A stretch of DNA of 64,000 bases, from NCBI GenBank assembly GCA_965246915.1, contig CBDFGB010000031.1:102572-166571 (forward strand), read 5' to 3'. Within the stretch, counting starts at the first letter, position 1; the number at the start of each line of letters is the position of its first letter. The notes beneath the pieces are model-generated. The model searched no databases. It was not told the origin of the DNA and saw only the letters and a list, made by a program, of their open reading frames with translations. The position numbers were made by a program, and so were the translations under genes. Below are positions 35,289 through 44,039 of the stretch, piece by piece. Source of the DNA: CAVRQM01 sp965246915. Its GTDB lineage: Bacteria > Pseudomonadota > Alphaproteobacteria > Acetobacterales > Acetobacteraceae.

Positions 35289-36073
35289 AACGCCGCGAGC
35301 GAGGCTTCGCGCTTCTTGTCGTGCTGTGGTCGCTCCCGCTGCTGACGCTGATCGGCACGCAGCTCAGCGCCGCCGGCCGGTTCGAGACGCGGCTGGCCGC
35401 CAATCTGCGCAGCGCCGCCCGCGCCGAATCGGTGGCCGACGGCGCGGTGCGTGACGCGATCTTCCGCCTGTCATCCGGTGCCTGGGCGGCCGATGGGCGG
35501 GTCCGTGAGGTGCGCGTCGGGGGCGCTCTGGCCGAGGTGCGGATCGAGGATCATGCCGGGCGGATCAACCCGAATTCCTCCTCCACCGCGCTGATGGCCG
35601 CGCTGTTGCGGCAGGTCGGCGCCGAGCCGGGCAAGCTGGTCGGCGCGATCGAGCAATGGCGCATGGAGTCCGAGGACTTGCCGGCGATCGCCGCAAGGTA
35701 TCGCGCCGCCGGCCTCGCCTATGCGCCGACCGGCAAGCCGTTCCGCAGTGTCGCGGAGATGGGGCTGGTGCTCGGCATGACGCCGCGTGTGCTGGCCGCG
35801 CTGTCGCCGCATGTCTCGGTGTTCAACGAGCTGGAGCCCGACCCGCGTCTTGCCGATCCGGTGGTGATCGCGGCGTTGCGGGCCAGCGGGACGGTGACGG
35901 ATCTCGCGCGCATCGGCGATCCCCGAACGCGTGTGCTGGTCGCCGCGATCGAGGCGCTGGCGGTCGATCCCGGCGGCGGCCGCTTCGTCCGCCGCGCCGT
36001 GGTGCGCATCGCCGCGGTGGACGGGAGCAACCCGAAGCCGTGGCGGGTCCTGACCTGGGAGTCGGGGGAGTAG
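35285..36073 (+). CDS. gspK: Type II secretion minor pseudopilin GspK
   Basis: 262 residues. The prepilin leader MKRRERG is followed by FALLVVLWSLPLLTLI; as usual for GspK there is no Glu at +5. The segment VRIEDHAGRINPNSSS is the GspK DxxGrxNxN-type motif, followed by the SAM-like helical region. It is somewhat shorter than typical GspK proteins. Last gene of the adhesin-gspIJK set; a hairpin terminator follows. Confidence 0.85.
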   Translation: MKRRERGFALLVVLWSLPLLTLIGTQLSAAGRFETRLAANLRSAARAESVADGAVRDAIFRLSSGAWAADGRVREVRVGGALAEVRIEDHAGRINPNSSSTALMAALLRQVGAEPGKLVGAIEQWRMESEDLPAIAARYRAAGLAYAPTGKPFRSVAEMGLVLGMTPRVLAALSPHVSVFNELEPDPRLADPVVIAALRASGTVTDLARIGDPRTRVLVAAIEALAVDPGGGRFVRRAVVRIAAVDGSNPKPWRVLTWESGE

Positions 36074-36080
36074 AGGCGAG

Positions 36081-36103
36081 CCTCTCCCGCGGTGCGGGAG
36101 AGG
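36081..36103 (+). terminator. Hairpin terminator after gspK
   Basis: CCTCTCCCGC and GCGGGAGAGG form a perfect 10-bp stem with a 3-base loop, followed by GCTTT. It sits between the convergent gspK and Hint-protein genes and could terminate both. Confidence 0.7.
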
Positions 36104-36122
36104 GCTTTCGCGCGCCGACGGA

Positions 36123-38372
36123 TCAGGCGGCCGCCCGCAGCTCCATTTCTGCCCTGGCGTGCAATCGTGCCCGCGCCGCTTCGACCAGCGGCCCGGCGAC
36201 GACCAGCGGCGCGCAGGCGCCGTCCCAGTGCAGCGCCCAGAAATCCGGGTGCAAGGTGATCGGCCCCTCGGCGTCGGAGAAATTCGCTCGGTTGCCGGTG
36301 TCGAGATAGGATTCGACTGCCAGCCCCTCGGCCAGCACGATGTCGTGCACCGGCAACTCGATATGGAAGTAGTGCGCGCGGTCTGGCGTTTCCTGCGCGA
36401 TGCCGTCGCCGCCGATCAGGTGCTGCACGGGGATCAGAGCGCCGTCGACCGCGACCGCATGATCGGGCGAGAGCAGCAGGTCGCGTGAGGGAAGGTTGTC
36501 GCCGAACGCGCCGCGACGGATGCGCACTGGAGCGACGCGGGAGGAGGCGGGATGCCGGGCGAGATCGACCTCGCGCTGGCCAATCCAGATGATCGGTGCG
36601 GTCTGGCCCGACCCGGTGAGGACGAGGTCGCCCTCGCGGAGGGATTCGACGGCGGTGTCGCCGTCAGGCGTGCGCAGGCGAGTGCCGGCGAGAAAGCAGG
36701 GGAGGGGGGCGTTAAACGGGGTGGCACCAGCTCCGACGGTGACGACGCCGCCCTGGACGATGTGCGTGCCCGCTTGCGTCCCGTCTGAAATCCAGGACTC
36801 CGTGACGCCACCCGCGTTCCTGGCGTTGAAGAAGAGCCGGTCGCCCAACACAGAGAAGTCGGAAAAGCCCGTATCGTTGCCGACATTGAGTTGGACGGCG
36901 CTACCTGAAAGTCCGGCTGCAAATAGTTTGGTGGTAACGGGTGCCGGATAGACGCCATCGTCGGCCGTGAAGAAGACGGTATTTCCGACAACCGTTTCGC
37001 TAAAGTTGACTAGGCCAGGGCTCGTGAGCGCATGAGTTCCAGAAACGGTTCCATTTGTAATATACAAAATGGTAGAGCCGTTTACGATCTCGGTAAAAAC
37101 GGCACCTCCGTTGGGTCCGGAGGATACAGAGGTTACACCTGCGGCAGCAATTTGTCGCGTGCCACTGATGGTGCCGTCCGTTACAGACAGGCCGACATTG
37201 CCTGAACCATCCGCCGTCCCGAAAAACAGGTGCGAACCGCTGGTCGCCGCGGCAAAGTTTACAGCGCCCGCCCAAGAGGCCACAGCTTGTGTTCCGCCCG
37301 ACGTCCCATCGCTCACAAAGAGTGATGTGGCCCCGTTGGCTAGAGTAACCTGAAAAAAAGCTTCACTATTGCCGGATGGGAGTAGCAAGGTTCCAGCAAC
37401 ACCGGTCAGATTAGATCCAAGGTCACCCCGCAGCTGCGACGTGCCGGCAGAAGTCCCATCTGTCACCCACAGCTGAACAAGGGCTTGATTAGGCTGGCTG
37501 AAAAACAGATGACTACCACCACCTAGATCTAAGACAGCTGCGTCTGGAACGACCTGAGCACCAGTTGTCAATTTCGTTGCGCTGGAACCGTCTGTCACCC
37601 ATAACTGGGCATCACTGCCCGTAAAAAAGGCCTCTTGGCCACCCGATGCACTCTCGGTCACCGCGAATCTGTTGACGCCGGACTCCGTGCTGATCTTCTG
37701 GGTGCCGTCAGACGTCCCATCCGTCACAAAAGCATAAGAAGCGTAACTGGACCCGGTCTTAACGACTGCAGTGAACAGCGCCTGGCCATTTACCAGCGTG
37801 AGATTTGTAGGGTTATACAAATTATTGAAGGTAATCTGCTGAGTGGCTGACGCTGTCCCGTCGGTTCCGAATAAGTACGTATTAGACGAACTACTATCTT
37901 TCCGAGCAACGAACAATGCACTACTCGCGTCAATCGAAAGGATTTTTAGATTCGGTCCGTCGAACGAACTATTGCCGACTGCTACATTCTGCGATGACGA
38001 GGGATTATAGGCGTCGTATGTTCCTGTGAAGATGTCGTAGACAAGATGTGTTCCGGCGGCAGTGCCGTCTGTGAACCACAGCTCGCGACCAGAAGGGCTC
38101 CCGTCGGCGGCTATCTTTCCGTAGTTGGGACTTGTGGGGTCTGACTCGTCTGCAAGGCCGGTGCCGACAAACAAAAACCCCCCACCAAACTCGGTGAAGT
38201 AGGGATTGACGACAGTCCCACCGCTTGCGAGCGGGGAAAATGCCGACAGCGTGCTGCCTGGGTAAAAATCCACCCGTTCGGTTGCGCTCGACGTGCCATC
38301 GTCATTGACTGTCAACACCCACAACTGGGTGCCGTCCGTTCCCGTTCCCGGCACCAGATACGAAATGCTCAT
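36123..38372 (-). CDS. Repeat protein with ELWxTDGTxxGT repeats and C-terminal Hint domain
   Basis: 749 residues. Residues 1-540 are about 12 beta-propeller-like repeats around LWVTDGTSAGT. Residues about 555-700 form a Hint (Hedgehog/intein) domain: PCFLAGTRLRTPDGDTAVESL begins with the catalytic Cys, SPDHAVAVDGALIPV holds the block-B-type His, and HYFHIELPVHDIVLAEGLAVESYLDTGNR is the block-F/G-like end. This matches the Hint_2 group found in secreted alphaproteobacterial proteins. The N-terminal repeat region is clearly less GC-rich than neighbours. No signal peptide is visible, so secretion by a type I route is possible. The Hint domain may self-cleave. Strong ribosome-binding site (GGGGGA) before the ATG. 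Confidence 0.85.
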   Translation of the reverse strand: MSISYLVPGTGTDGTQLWVLTVNDDGTSSATERVDFYPGSTLSAFSPLASGGTVVNPYFTEFGGGFLFVGTGLADESDPTSPNYGKIAADGSPSGRELWFTDGTAAGTHLVYDIFTGTYDAYNPSSSQNVAVGNSSFDGPNLKILSIDASSALFVARKDSSSSNTYLFGTDGTASATQQITFNNLYNPTNLTLVNGQALFTAVVKTGSSYASYAFVTDGTSDGTQKISTESGVNRFAVTESASGGQEAFFTGSDAQLWVTDGSSATKLTTGAQVVPDAAVLDLGGGSHLFFSQPNQALVQLWVTDGTSAGTSQLRGDLGSNLTGVAGTLLLPSGNSEAFFQVTLANGATSLFVSDGTSGGTQAVASWAGAVNFAAATSGSHLFFGTADGSGNVGLSVTDGTISGTRQIAAAGVTSVSSGPNGGAVFTEIVNGSTILYITNGTVSGTHALTSPGLVNFSETVVGNTVFFTADDGVYPAPVTTKLFAAGLSGSAVQLNVGNDTGFSDFSVLGDRLFFNARNAGGVTESWISDGTQAGTHIVQGGVVTVGAGATPFNAPLPCFLAGTRLRTPDGDTAVESLREGDLVLTGSGQTAPIIWIGQREVDLARHPASSRVAPVRIRRGAFGDNLPSRDLLLSPDHAVAVDGALIPVQHLIGGDGIAQETPDRAHYFHIELPVHDIVLAEGLAVESYLDTGNRANFSDAEGPITLHPDFWALHWDGACAPLVVAGPLVEAARARLHARAEMELRAAA

Positions 38373-38566
38373 CCCATCCCCCGCACGTCCGACGCATTCG
38401 TAGCACTATAGCCGATCTGGCGCGGCATTGTCATATGCCCGATGTGAAGGTTGGTTGTAATCATGCAGTGTTTCATGAAGACAAAGAATTTTGGTTGAAC
38501 GCGGCATTCAACTCGCCCCGCGCTACGCCAGTCAGCAACGGTCTCGCAAGCATCACAACCAACCAG

Positions 38567-38590
38567 GGGTGGCGGCATCGCTGCCGCCAT
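38567..38590. repeat. Copy 1 of a terminator-like hairpin (direct repeat)
   Basis: GGGTGGCGGCATCGCTGCCGCCA at this site matches the start of the hairpin at 38858-38883 exactly. It lies at the 3' side of the PstS-like relic and is the transferred terminator of that gene. Confidence 0.7.
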
Positions 38591-38764
38591 TGGTCAACGT
38601 GCCGGAGAAAATGCCGCAGAGATCGCCGTCATTCAGGACACGGCGGTGACGCTGCCGTCATTGAACGCAACGGTGACCGGGCCGCCGAACACCGGCAATT
38701 GGATCAGCGCGCCGTTCGTCACGCCGATCCCCGGAGCGGAGTTCTACCCGCTGACCTGCGCTCG
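38590..38764 (-). pseudogene. Relic of a PstS-like gene (partial duplication of the neighbour)
   Basis: About 172 bases align throughout with 39779-39951 inside the intact PstS-like gene. Conceptual reverse-strand translation gives QVSG-stop-NSAPGIGVTNGALIQLP and VFGGPVTVAFNDGS, matching its QVSAYNTSPGLGTTNGPLIQLP and GVPVTVAFTDGS. The relic has an in-frame TAG and a one-base deletion, so it is non-functional. It is joined directly to a copy of the gene's terminator, with the intervening 3' half missing. The flanking 38373-38566 and 38765-38857 stretches show no gene; the former should hold the Hint-gene promoter. Confidence 0.8.
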
Positions 38765-38857
38765 AGCGGCCAATGAAGGATACATGACGGGCCATCCCGG
38801 AGGAGGCCGGTCATGACCTTCCTCGACAAGCAGCATCCTGTCGTCCGCAAACGCAAA

Positions 38858-38883
38858 GGGTGGCGGCATCGCTGCCGCCACCC
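38858..38883 (-). terminator. Terminator hairpin of the PstS-like gene
   Basis: GGGTGGCGGC pairs with GCCGCCACCC (10 bp, 6-base loop), 27 bases beyond the stop. On the reverse strand it is followed by TTTGCGTTTGCG, a weak T-rich tract. Confidence 0.7.
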
Positions 38884-38910
38884 TCGGTTCAGGCCAGAAC
38901 GACGAAGCGA

Positions 38911-40341
38911 TCAGCGGCCGGCGTAGGTGCCGGTGGTGCCGCCCGTCTTGCAGCGGGTCTTGTTGCCGATGTCGAGGTTGTAGCCATAGGTGTTGGCCAG
39001 GAACGTGCCGTTGATGCGGGTTACGTAGTTGGCCGAGACGACGTTCGGGACCTTGACAAAGCCGCTGTTCGCAATGTCGGTCGCGAACGAGCCGTTGTTG
39101 TTGTACTGGTTCTGCAGCAGCGCCTTGATGCCGTTCGTCACGGTGGCGCTCTTGTAGCACTGGCTGACGATCAGGTTGGTGAAGCCGACGATCGGATAGC
39201 CAGCGGCCGGGTTCGGCGTGACCGGAACCCACAGGGTCGGGTTCGCGGCGGTCGCCGCCGTGCTCGGAGGAGCCGCCGAGGTCGACAGCGCCGTCGTGGT
39301 GTTGGCGACGTTCGGCAGATAGGCGGTGCCGTTGTTGCGGTTGCGCAGGCTGGCGACGCGGACGTTGGCGTTATAGTTGCCGGCGTTCGGGGCGATGCTG
39401 GTATAGTCCGGGCCGAGATAGGCGACCTGCGAGGAATTGGTGATCGTGCGGGTCACCGGCACCGTGGCGCCGGCGCTGTTGACGTAGCTGCTGTTGATCA
39501 CGACCGGGTTGCCGCTGCTCGCGGCGCGAATTGCCAGGTAGTTCGCCTGCACGCCGCCATTGCCGGTGCCGGGGACGAAGTTGGCCGGAAGACTCGCGAA
39601 GTTGGCGGAGAAGTTGTTCGCGCCGACGAACGTGACGTTGGAGTTGCCCGACGCGCCGGTGGTGCAGACGCTCGCCAGGTGGTTGCTGAACAAGAAGGTC
39701 GTGCCGCTGGTGTCGCCGCGGAAGCCCACGGTGATCGGACCGGCCGGAACGCTCGCCGAGGCCGACGTCTGGTTCCAGTTGGTGAGCTTGCCGGAGAAGA
39801 TGCCGCAGACGTCGTCGTCGTTCAGTGTCACGGCGGTCGCGCTGCCGTCGGTGAACGCGACGGTCACCGGCACGCCGAAGGCCGGCAGCTGGATCAGCGG
39901 GCCGTTGGTGGTGCCGAGGCCGGGGCTCGTGTTGTAGGCGCTGACCTGCGCCGAGGTCAGGATGCCGTCGCTGGCACCGTAATGCACGGTCGTGCCCGAC
40001 GCGAACACCGGAGCGGGGACGGACACGACGGTCGTGCCGTTCTTGTAGGTGCCGACCGCGCCGCCGTTGAGCTGCGTGTAGTCGTTGTTCAGGAACCCAG
40101 CGGTGCCTTTGCCCGAGCCGACCGCGCCGTAGTACGATACCGGGGTCGAGGCCTTCGCGTTGGCGAAGATGAACGTGCTGTTCAGCGAGAACAGGTCGGT
40201 GAACTCGGCGAGATAGGTCGGGTACGGCAGGGTGGCGCCGCCGCCGTTGACACGGGTCTGCGCGTCAGCCTGGGTGACGCCAGCGGTCAGCAGGGCCGCC
40301 AGCGACGCCGTCGCCAGAAGCGACCGATTGGTCGGGAACAT
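38911..40341 (-). CDS. PstS-like phosphate/ligand-binding protein
   Basis: 476 residues, exported (signal peptide MFPTNRSLLATASLAALLTAGVTQADAQ). After it comes NGGGATLPYPTYLAEF, the PstS-type G-x-G-A-T-x-P-x-P opening, then YGAVGSGKGTAGFLNND and VGFRGDTSGTTFLFSNHL, which match the phosphate-binding S-G-T-T loop. It is longer than canonical PstS. No pstCAB genes are adjacent, so it may be a free-standing periplasmic or surface protein of the PstS/DING group rather than part of an importer. ATG start has GGAG 7 bases upstream. The 361 bases between this start and the next gene hold the divergent promoters; no Pho box was evident. Confidence 0.85.
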   Translation of the reverse strand: MFPTNRSLLATASLAALLTAGVTQADAQTRVNGGGATLPYPTYLAEFTDLFSLNSTFIFANAKASTPVSYYGAVGSGKGTAGFLNNDYTQLNGGAVGTYKNGTTVVSVPAPVFASGTTVHYGASDGILTSAQVSAYNTSPGLGTTNGPLIQLPAFGVPVTVAFTDGSATAVTLNDDDVCGIFSGKLTNWNQTSASASVPAGPITVGFRGDTSGTTFLFSNHLASVCTTGASGNSNVTFVGANNFSANFASLPANFVPGTGNGGVQANYLAIRAASSGNPVVINSSYVNSAGATVPVTRTITNSSQVAYLGPDYTSIAPNAGNYNANVRVASLRNRNNGTAYLPNVANTTTALSTSAAPPSTAATAANPTLWVPVTPNPAAGYPIVGFTNLIVSQCYKSATVTNGIKALLQNQYNNNGSFATDIANSGFVKVPNVVSANYVTRINGTFLANTYGYNLDIGNKTRCKTGGTTGTYAGR

Positions 40342-40702
40342 TCTTATTCTCCATGATAAACACATCCGTGTCCTGCCGTGTGAAGCAAGGTCACGGGCGG
40401 CGGTCTACCAGCCGGAGACGCCGCGGCCGGTGACAGTACGAAGAAACATTCGGGACACACCCACGCGATTGCGCATCGAAGGGACGACCCAACAAAGCGC
40501 TGGTAGTCAACCGATTCTGACAAGATTGCCATGGTTTTGATCGTGAATTTTTCATGAACTACACATTCGCGCGTGTCTCCCCCATTGCCCATCCGTCTCT
40601 GAAATGTCGCGTGACGCGAAGCCTGGTTGCTGGCTTGGATGCGGCCGCTTCGGCGGTCATGGGCCGCCGTCGGCGTTGCGTGTGTCAATGGGGAGACAGA
40701 TC

Positions 40703-43700
40703 GTGTCGAGTTACGTCTGGAATGGAACGACGGATGACTGGACGGTGGCCGCCGACTGGACCCCGACCGGGGTGCCAGGCATCGGTGACGACGCCGCCGT
40801 CACCGCCGCGGGTACATATACTCTTGGCATTGCCGCGGGCGAGACGATCACCGTCGACGCGGTGACGCTCAATGCCGCTGACGCAACGCTGCAGGTCGAC
40901 GGCACGCTGGCGGCCGGCACGCTCGAGGTCGACGCCGGCTCTGTCGTCTTGGGCGGCACCATCGCCGACACGACGATCCTCGCGAATGGCGGCACGATTG
41001 CCTACAACCTTGGCACGTTCTCGAACGTGACGTTCCAGGGCGTGCTCAGCCTGGGCGACAACGGCCTCTTGCTGGTGCAAAACGGCCTGACGGTCACCGA
41101 TGCGGCGGGCACCGGTCCCGGCGAGATCGACATCACCGGCGGCGGGTCGGCCGCACTGATCTTCACCGACGCGGAGACGGTCGACAACGTCACGATCAAC
41201 GTCGGCTCCGACATCGGCTTCAACGCGCTGAACGTGAACGCGAGCGGCGCCTCGCTGGTGTTCGGCGCCGGCGTCGTCATCAACTCGGTCGGCGTGAACG
41301 GGTTGCAGCTCGGCGGCGGTGCGGCGATCATCAGCAGCGGCACGATCAATGCGGGCGTGGCCGGCGGCCAGGCGTTCATCAGCTCGACCAGCTTCACCAA
41401 CGCGGGCGCTTTGAACGTCACCGGCGGCCAGGTGCTGACGGTGCAGTCGCCCGATTTCGCCAACACCGGCACGGTGTTCGTGGATGTCGGCAGCGAAGTG
41501 GACTTCCAGGGCACGACCATCGCGGCGGCGCAGGCCAGCGGCGGCACGGTCGACATCGAGGGCACGGTGGACGCCGGCGGCGCGACCATCGATCTCGGAC
41601 CCAACAGCGCGTTTGCCGACACCACGCTGGGCGGCACGCTGGCCAACGCGGTGATCAACAGCAACGGCGGATTGATCGCCTACAATTTCGGCACCCTGCA
41701 GGCCGATACGTTCAACGGCACCTTGGCGTTGGGTGACAACGGCATCGCCATCGTCACCGGCGGCTTGGTCGTCAACGACGCGACCGGCACCGGTCCCGGC
41801 GTGATCGACCTCACCGGCGGCGGGTCGGCGACCTTGATCATCGGCGATGACGAAACGATCGATAACGTCACGATCAACGTCGGCTCTGATACCGGATTCG
41901 ACGCGTTGAACGCCAACGGCGCCAGCTTCGTGCTCGGCCCGAACGTGACGATCAACTCGGTTGGCGTGAACGGGTTGCAGCTCGGCGGCGGTGCGGCGAT
42001 CACCAGCAACGGCACGATCAATGCGGGCGTGGCCGGCGGCCAGGCGTTCATCAGCTCGACCAGCTTCACCAACGCGGGCGCGCTGAACGTGACCGGCGGC
42101 CAGGTGCTGACGGTGCAGTCGCCCGATTTCGCCAACACCGGCACGGTGTTCGTGGATGTCGGCAGCGAAGTGGACTTCCAGGGCACGACCATCGCGGCGG
42201 CGCAGGCCAGCGGCGGCACGGTCGACATCGAGGGCACGGTGGACGCCGGCGGCGCGACAATCGATCTCGGACCCAACAGCGCGTTTGCCAACACCACGCT
42301 GGGCGGCACGCTGGCCAACGCGGTGATCAACAGCAACGGCGGCGCGCTCATCGCCAATTTCGGCACGCTCTCCGCCTCGACGGTGAACGGGACGCTCGAT
42401 CTCGGCGACAGCGGTCTGTTGGTCGTCACTGGCGGTCTGACGGTCAACAACGCCGCCGGCACCGGTCCGGGTCTGATCGACATCACCGGCGACGGGTCGG
42501 CGGCACTGATCTTCGCCGACAGCGAAACCATCGATAACCTTACGATCAACGTCGGCTCCAACGTCGGCTTCGACGCGCTGAACGCCAATGGCCCGACCTT
42601 CGTCCTCGGCAGCAACGTCGTGGTCAACTCGGTCGGCAGCAACGGCCTGCAGCTCGGCGGCGGTGCCGCGGTCACCAATAACGGCCGCATCAACGCGGCG
42701 GTCGTGGGCGGCATCGCCGCGATCGACACCGGCACCTTCACCAATGCCGGAACGATCTCGGTGGCAGCGAGCAAGCAGGTCCTGTCGGTGACATCCGAGG
42801 ACGGCACGGTCGTCAACACCGGCCTGTTGAGCGTCACCAACGGCGGCACGCTGAACGTCGTCTCGAACCTCTCGGGCGTCGGCCGGGTCGTGGTCGGCAC
42901 GCGCAGCACGGCGGAGTTCGGCGCGTCGGTGGCGAAGGGGCAGGAGATCACGCTGAGCGGACTGATGGTCAACTTGATCCTCGACCAGCCGGCGAGCGTG
43001 GCCGCGAAGATCCGCGGGTTCACGTCCAGTGATCGCATCGACCTGGTGGGCGTGGCGACGATCGGCAGCACCGTGAAGGCCGCCGGTAGCAACGCGGTGG
43101 TGACGGGCGCGTCACCGACCGTGACGCTGGACCTCAGCAAGCCGCTGGCCAGCGGCAAGGGCTACGGACTCGTCTCCGACGGTCAGGGCGGCAGCTTCCT
43201 GATCACCGGCAACGTGATCAACGGCCCGAAGGGCGGTCACGCGACGATCACCGCGCCCATGGGCAATGCGTTGATTAACGCGCAAGGCTACGGCAACAAG
43301 ATCACGCTCGCGTCCTGCGACGGGGTCATCAATGCCGGCACCGGCGGCGCCAAGGTCACGGTCGGCCCGGGCAACGTGGTGATCAACCTGGCCGGCTCGC
43401 TGAACCAGGTGACCACCGGCAACGGCAGCAACATCGTCAAGGGCACGACCTCGGCCAACCTGATCCGCCTCGGCCTAGGCAACGACCAGGTGAAGATCGT
43501 CGGCAGCCTCAATGCCATCAGCGTCGGCGGCGGCCTCAACACCGTCGACGTCACGGGCAATGTGAACGTGATCACCGGCGGTTACAGCGACGACACGATC
43601 ACCGTCTCGGGCAAGACCAACCTGGTCACGCTCGGCGGCGGCAACGACGTGGCCAACGTCTCGGGCACGTCCAACGCCGTCTTCCTCGGCTACGGCGTCG

Positions 43701-43987
43701 ACACCGTCGCCGATCTGGGCAAGGGCCTGAACGTCATCGCGACCAAGAGCGTCGGCAACGCGATCCTGACCAATGTCGCGTCCGACCCGTCCTTCGTCCT
43801 CGATCTGGTCGGCGGCGCCGGCGGCTACACCTCGGCGGCGAACGCCTATGCGGCGCTGCAGAGCGATGGTCACGGCGGCAGCCTCCTGGCCATCGGCCCG
43901 ACCGGTTCGGTGGACTTCGCCGGCGTGCTGACCACCCAGCTGAGCGCCAAGAACTTCGCGATCGTGCCGAGCTTCCACCTCACCTGA
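40703..43987 (+). CDS. Large beta-helical secreted protein with RTX-like C-terminus
   Basis: 1094 residues. GTG is chosen as start: GGGGAG lies 7 bases upstream and the resulting N-terminus SSYVWNGTTDDWTVAADWTP is the usual opening of such autotransporter-like repeat proteins. An ATG five codons earlier overlaps the ribosome-binding site. Repeated glycine-rich units (about 224 residues: GPNSAFADTTLGGTLANAV, NGLQLGGGAAI and ALNVTGGQVLTVQSP blocks) should form a beta-solenoid. The C-terminal 250 residues contain LGLGNDQV, LGGGNDVANV and LGYGVDTV, degenerate RTX nonapeptides. There is no signal peptide, consistent with type I secretion, though no exporter is present here. Confidence 0.85.
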   Translation: MSSYVWNGTTDDWTVAADWTPTGVPGIGDDAAVTAAGTYTLGIAAGETITVDAVTLNAADATLQVDGTLAAGTLEVDAGSVVLGGTIADTTILANGGTIAYNLGTFSNVTFQGVLSLGDNGLLLVQNGLTVTDAAGTGPGEIDITGGGSAALIFTDAETVDNVTINVGSDIGFNALNVNASGASLVFGAGVVINSVGVNGLQLGGGAAIISSGTINAGVAGGQAFISSTSFTNAGALNVTGGQVLTVQSPDFANTGTVFVDVGSEVDFQGTTIAAAQASGGTVDIEGTVDAGGATIDLGPNSAFADTTLGGTLANAVINSNGGLIAYNFGTLQADTFNGTLALGDNGIAIVTGGLVVNDATGTGPGVIDLTGGGSATLIIGDDETIDNVTINVGSDTGFDALNANGASFVLGPNVTINSVGVNGLQLGGGAAITSNGTINAGVAGGQAFISSTSFTNAGALNVTGGQVLTVQSPDFANTGTVFVDVGSEVDFQGTTIAAAQASGGTVDIEGTVDAGGATIDLGPNSAFANTTLGGTLANAVINSNGGALIANFGTLSASTVNGTLDLGDSGLLVVTGGLTVNNAAGTGPGLIDITGDGSAALIFADSETIDNLTINVGSNVGFDALNANGPTFVLGSNVVVNSVGSNGLQLGGGAAVTNNGRINAAVVGGIAAIDTGTFTNAGTISVAASKQVLSVTSEDGTVVNTGLLSVTNGGTLNVVSNLSGVGRVVVGTRSTAEFGASVAKGQEITLSGLMVNLILDQPASVAAKIRGFTSSDRIDLVGVATIGSTVKAAGSNAVVTGASPTVTLDLSKPLASGKGYGLVSDGQGGSFLITGNVINGPKGGHATITAPMGNALINAQGYGNKITLASCDGVINAGTGGAKVTVGPGNVVINLAGSLNQVTTGNGSNIVKGTTSANLIRLGLGNDQVKIVGSLNAISVGGGLNTVDVTGNVNVITGGYSDDTITVSGKTNLVTLGGGNDVANVSGTSNAVFLGYGVDTVADLGKGLNVIATKSVGNAILTNVASDPSFVLDLVGGAGGYTSAANAYAALQSDGHGGSLLAIGPTGSVDFAGVLTTQLSAKNFAIVPSFHLT
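41279..41670 (+). repeat. Near-identical internal repeat, copy 1
   Basis: 392 bases repeated almost base for base at 41951-42342 (offset 672). It encodes the NSVGVNGLQLGGGAAI to NAVINSNGG portion of the beta-helix. Synonymous differences are few, which indicates recent duplication or gene conversion. Confidence 0.9.
41951..42342 (+). repeat. Near-identical internal repeat, copy 2
   Basis: Second copy of the 392-base segment at 41279-41670. Differences are scattered single bases (for example ATCATCAGCAGC versus ATCACCAGCAAC). A third, more diverged unit begins near 42616. Confidence 0.9.
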
Positions 43988-44039
43988 CGCCTTCCGGTTC
44001 GCCGGGTCATGCCATGCGCATGGCCCGGCGGCGCTATGC

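Noticed and set aside
41680..43158. Reverse-strand open frame of 492 codons antisense to the beta-helical protein
   Set aside because: Low-complexity Pro/Ser/Thr/Val translation that mirrors the forward repeats; no ribosome-binding site or domain.
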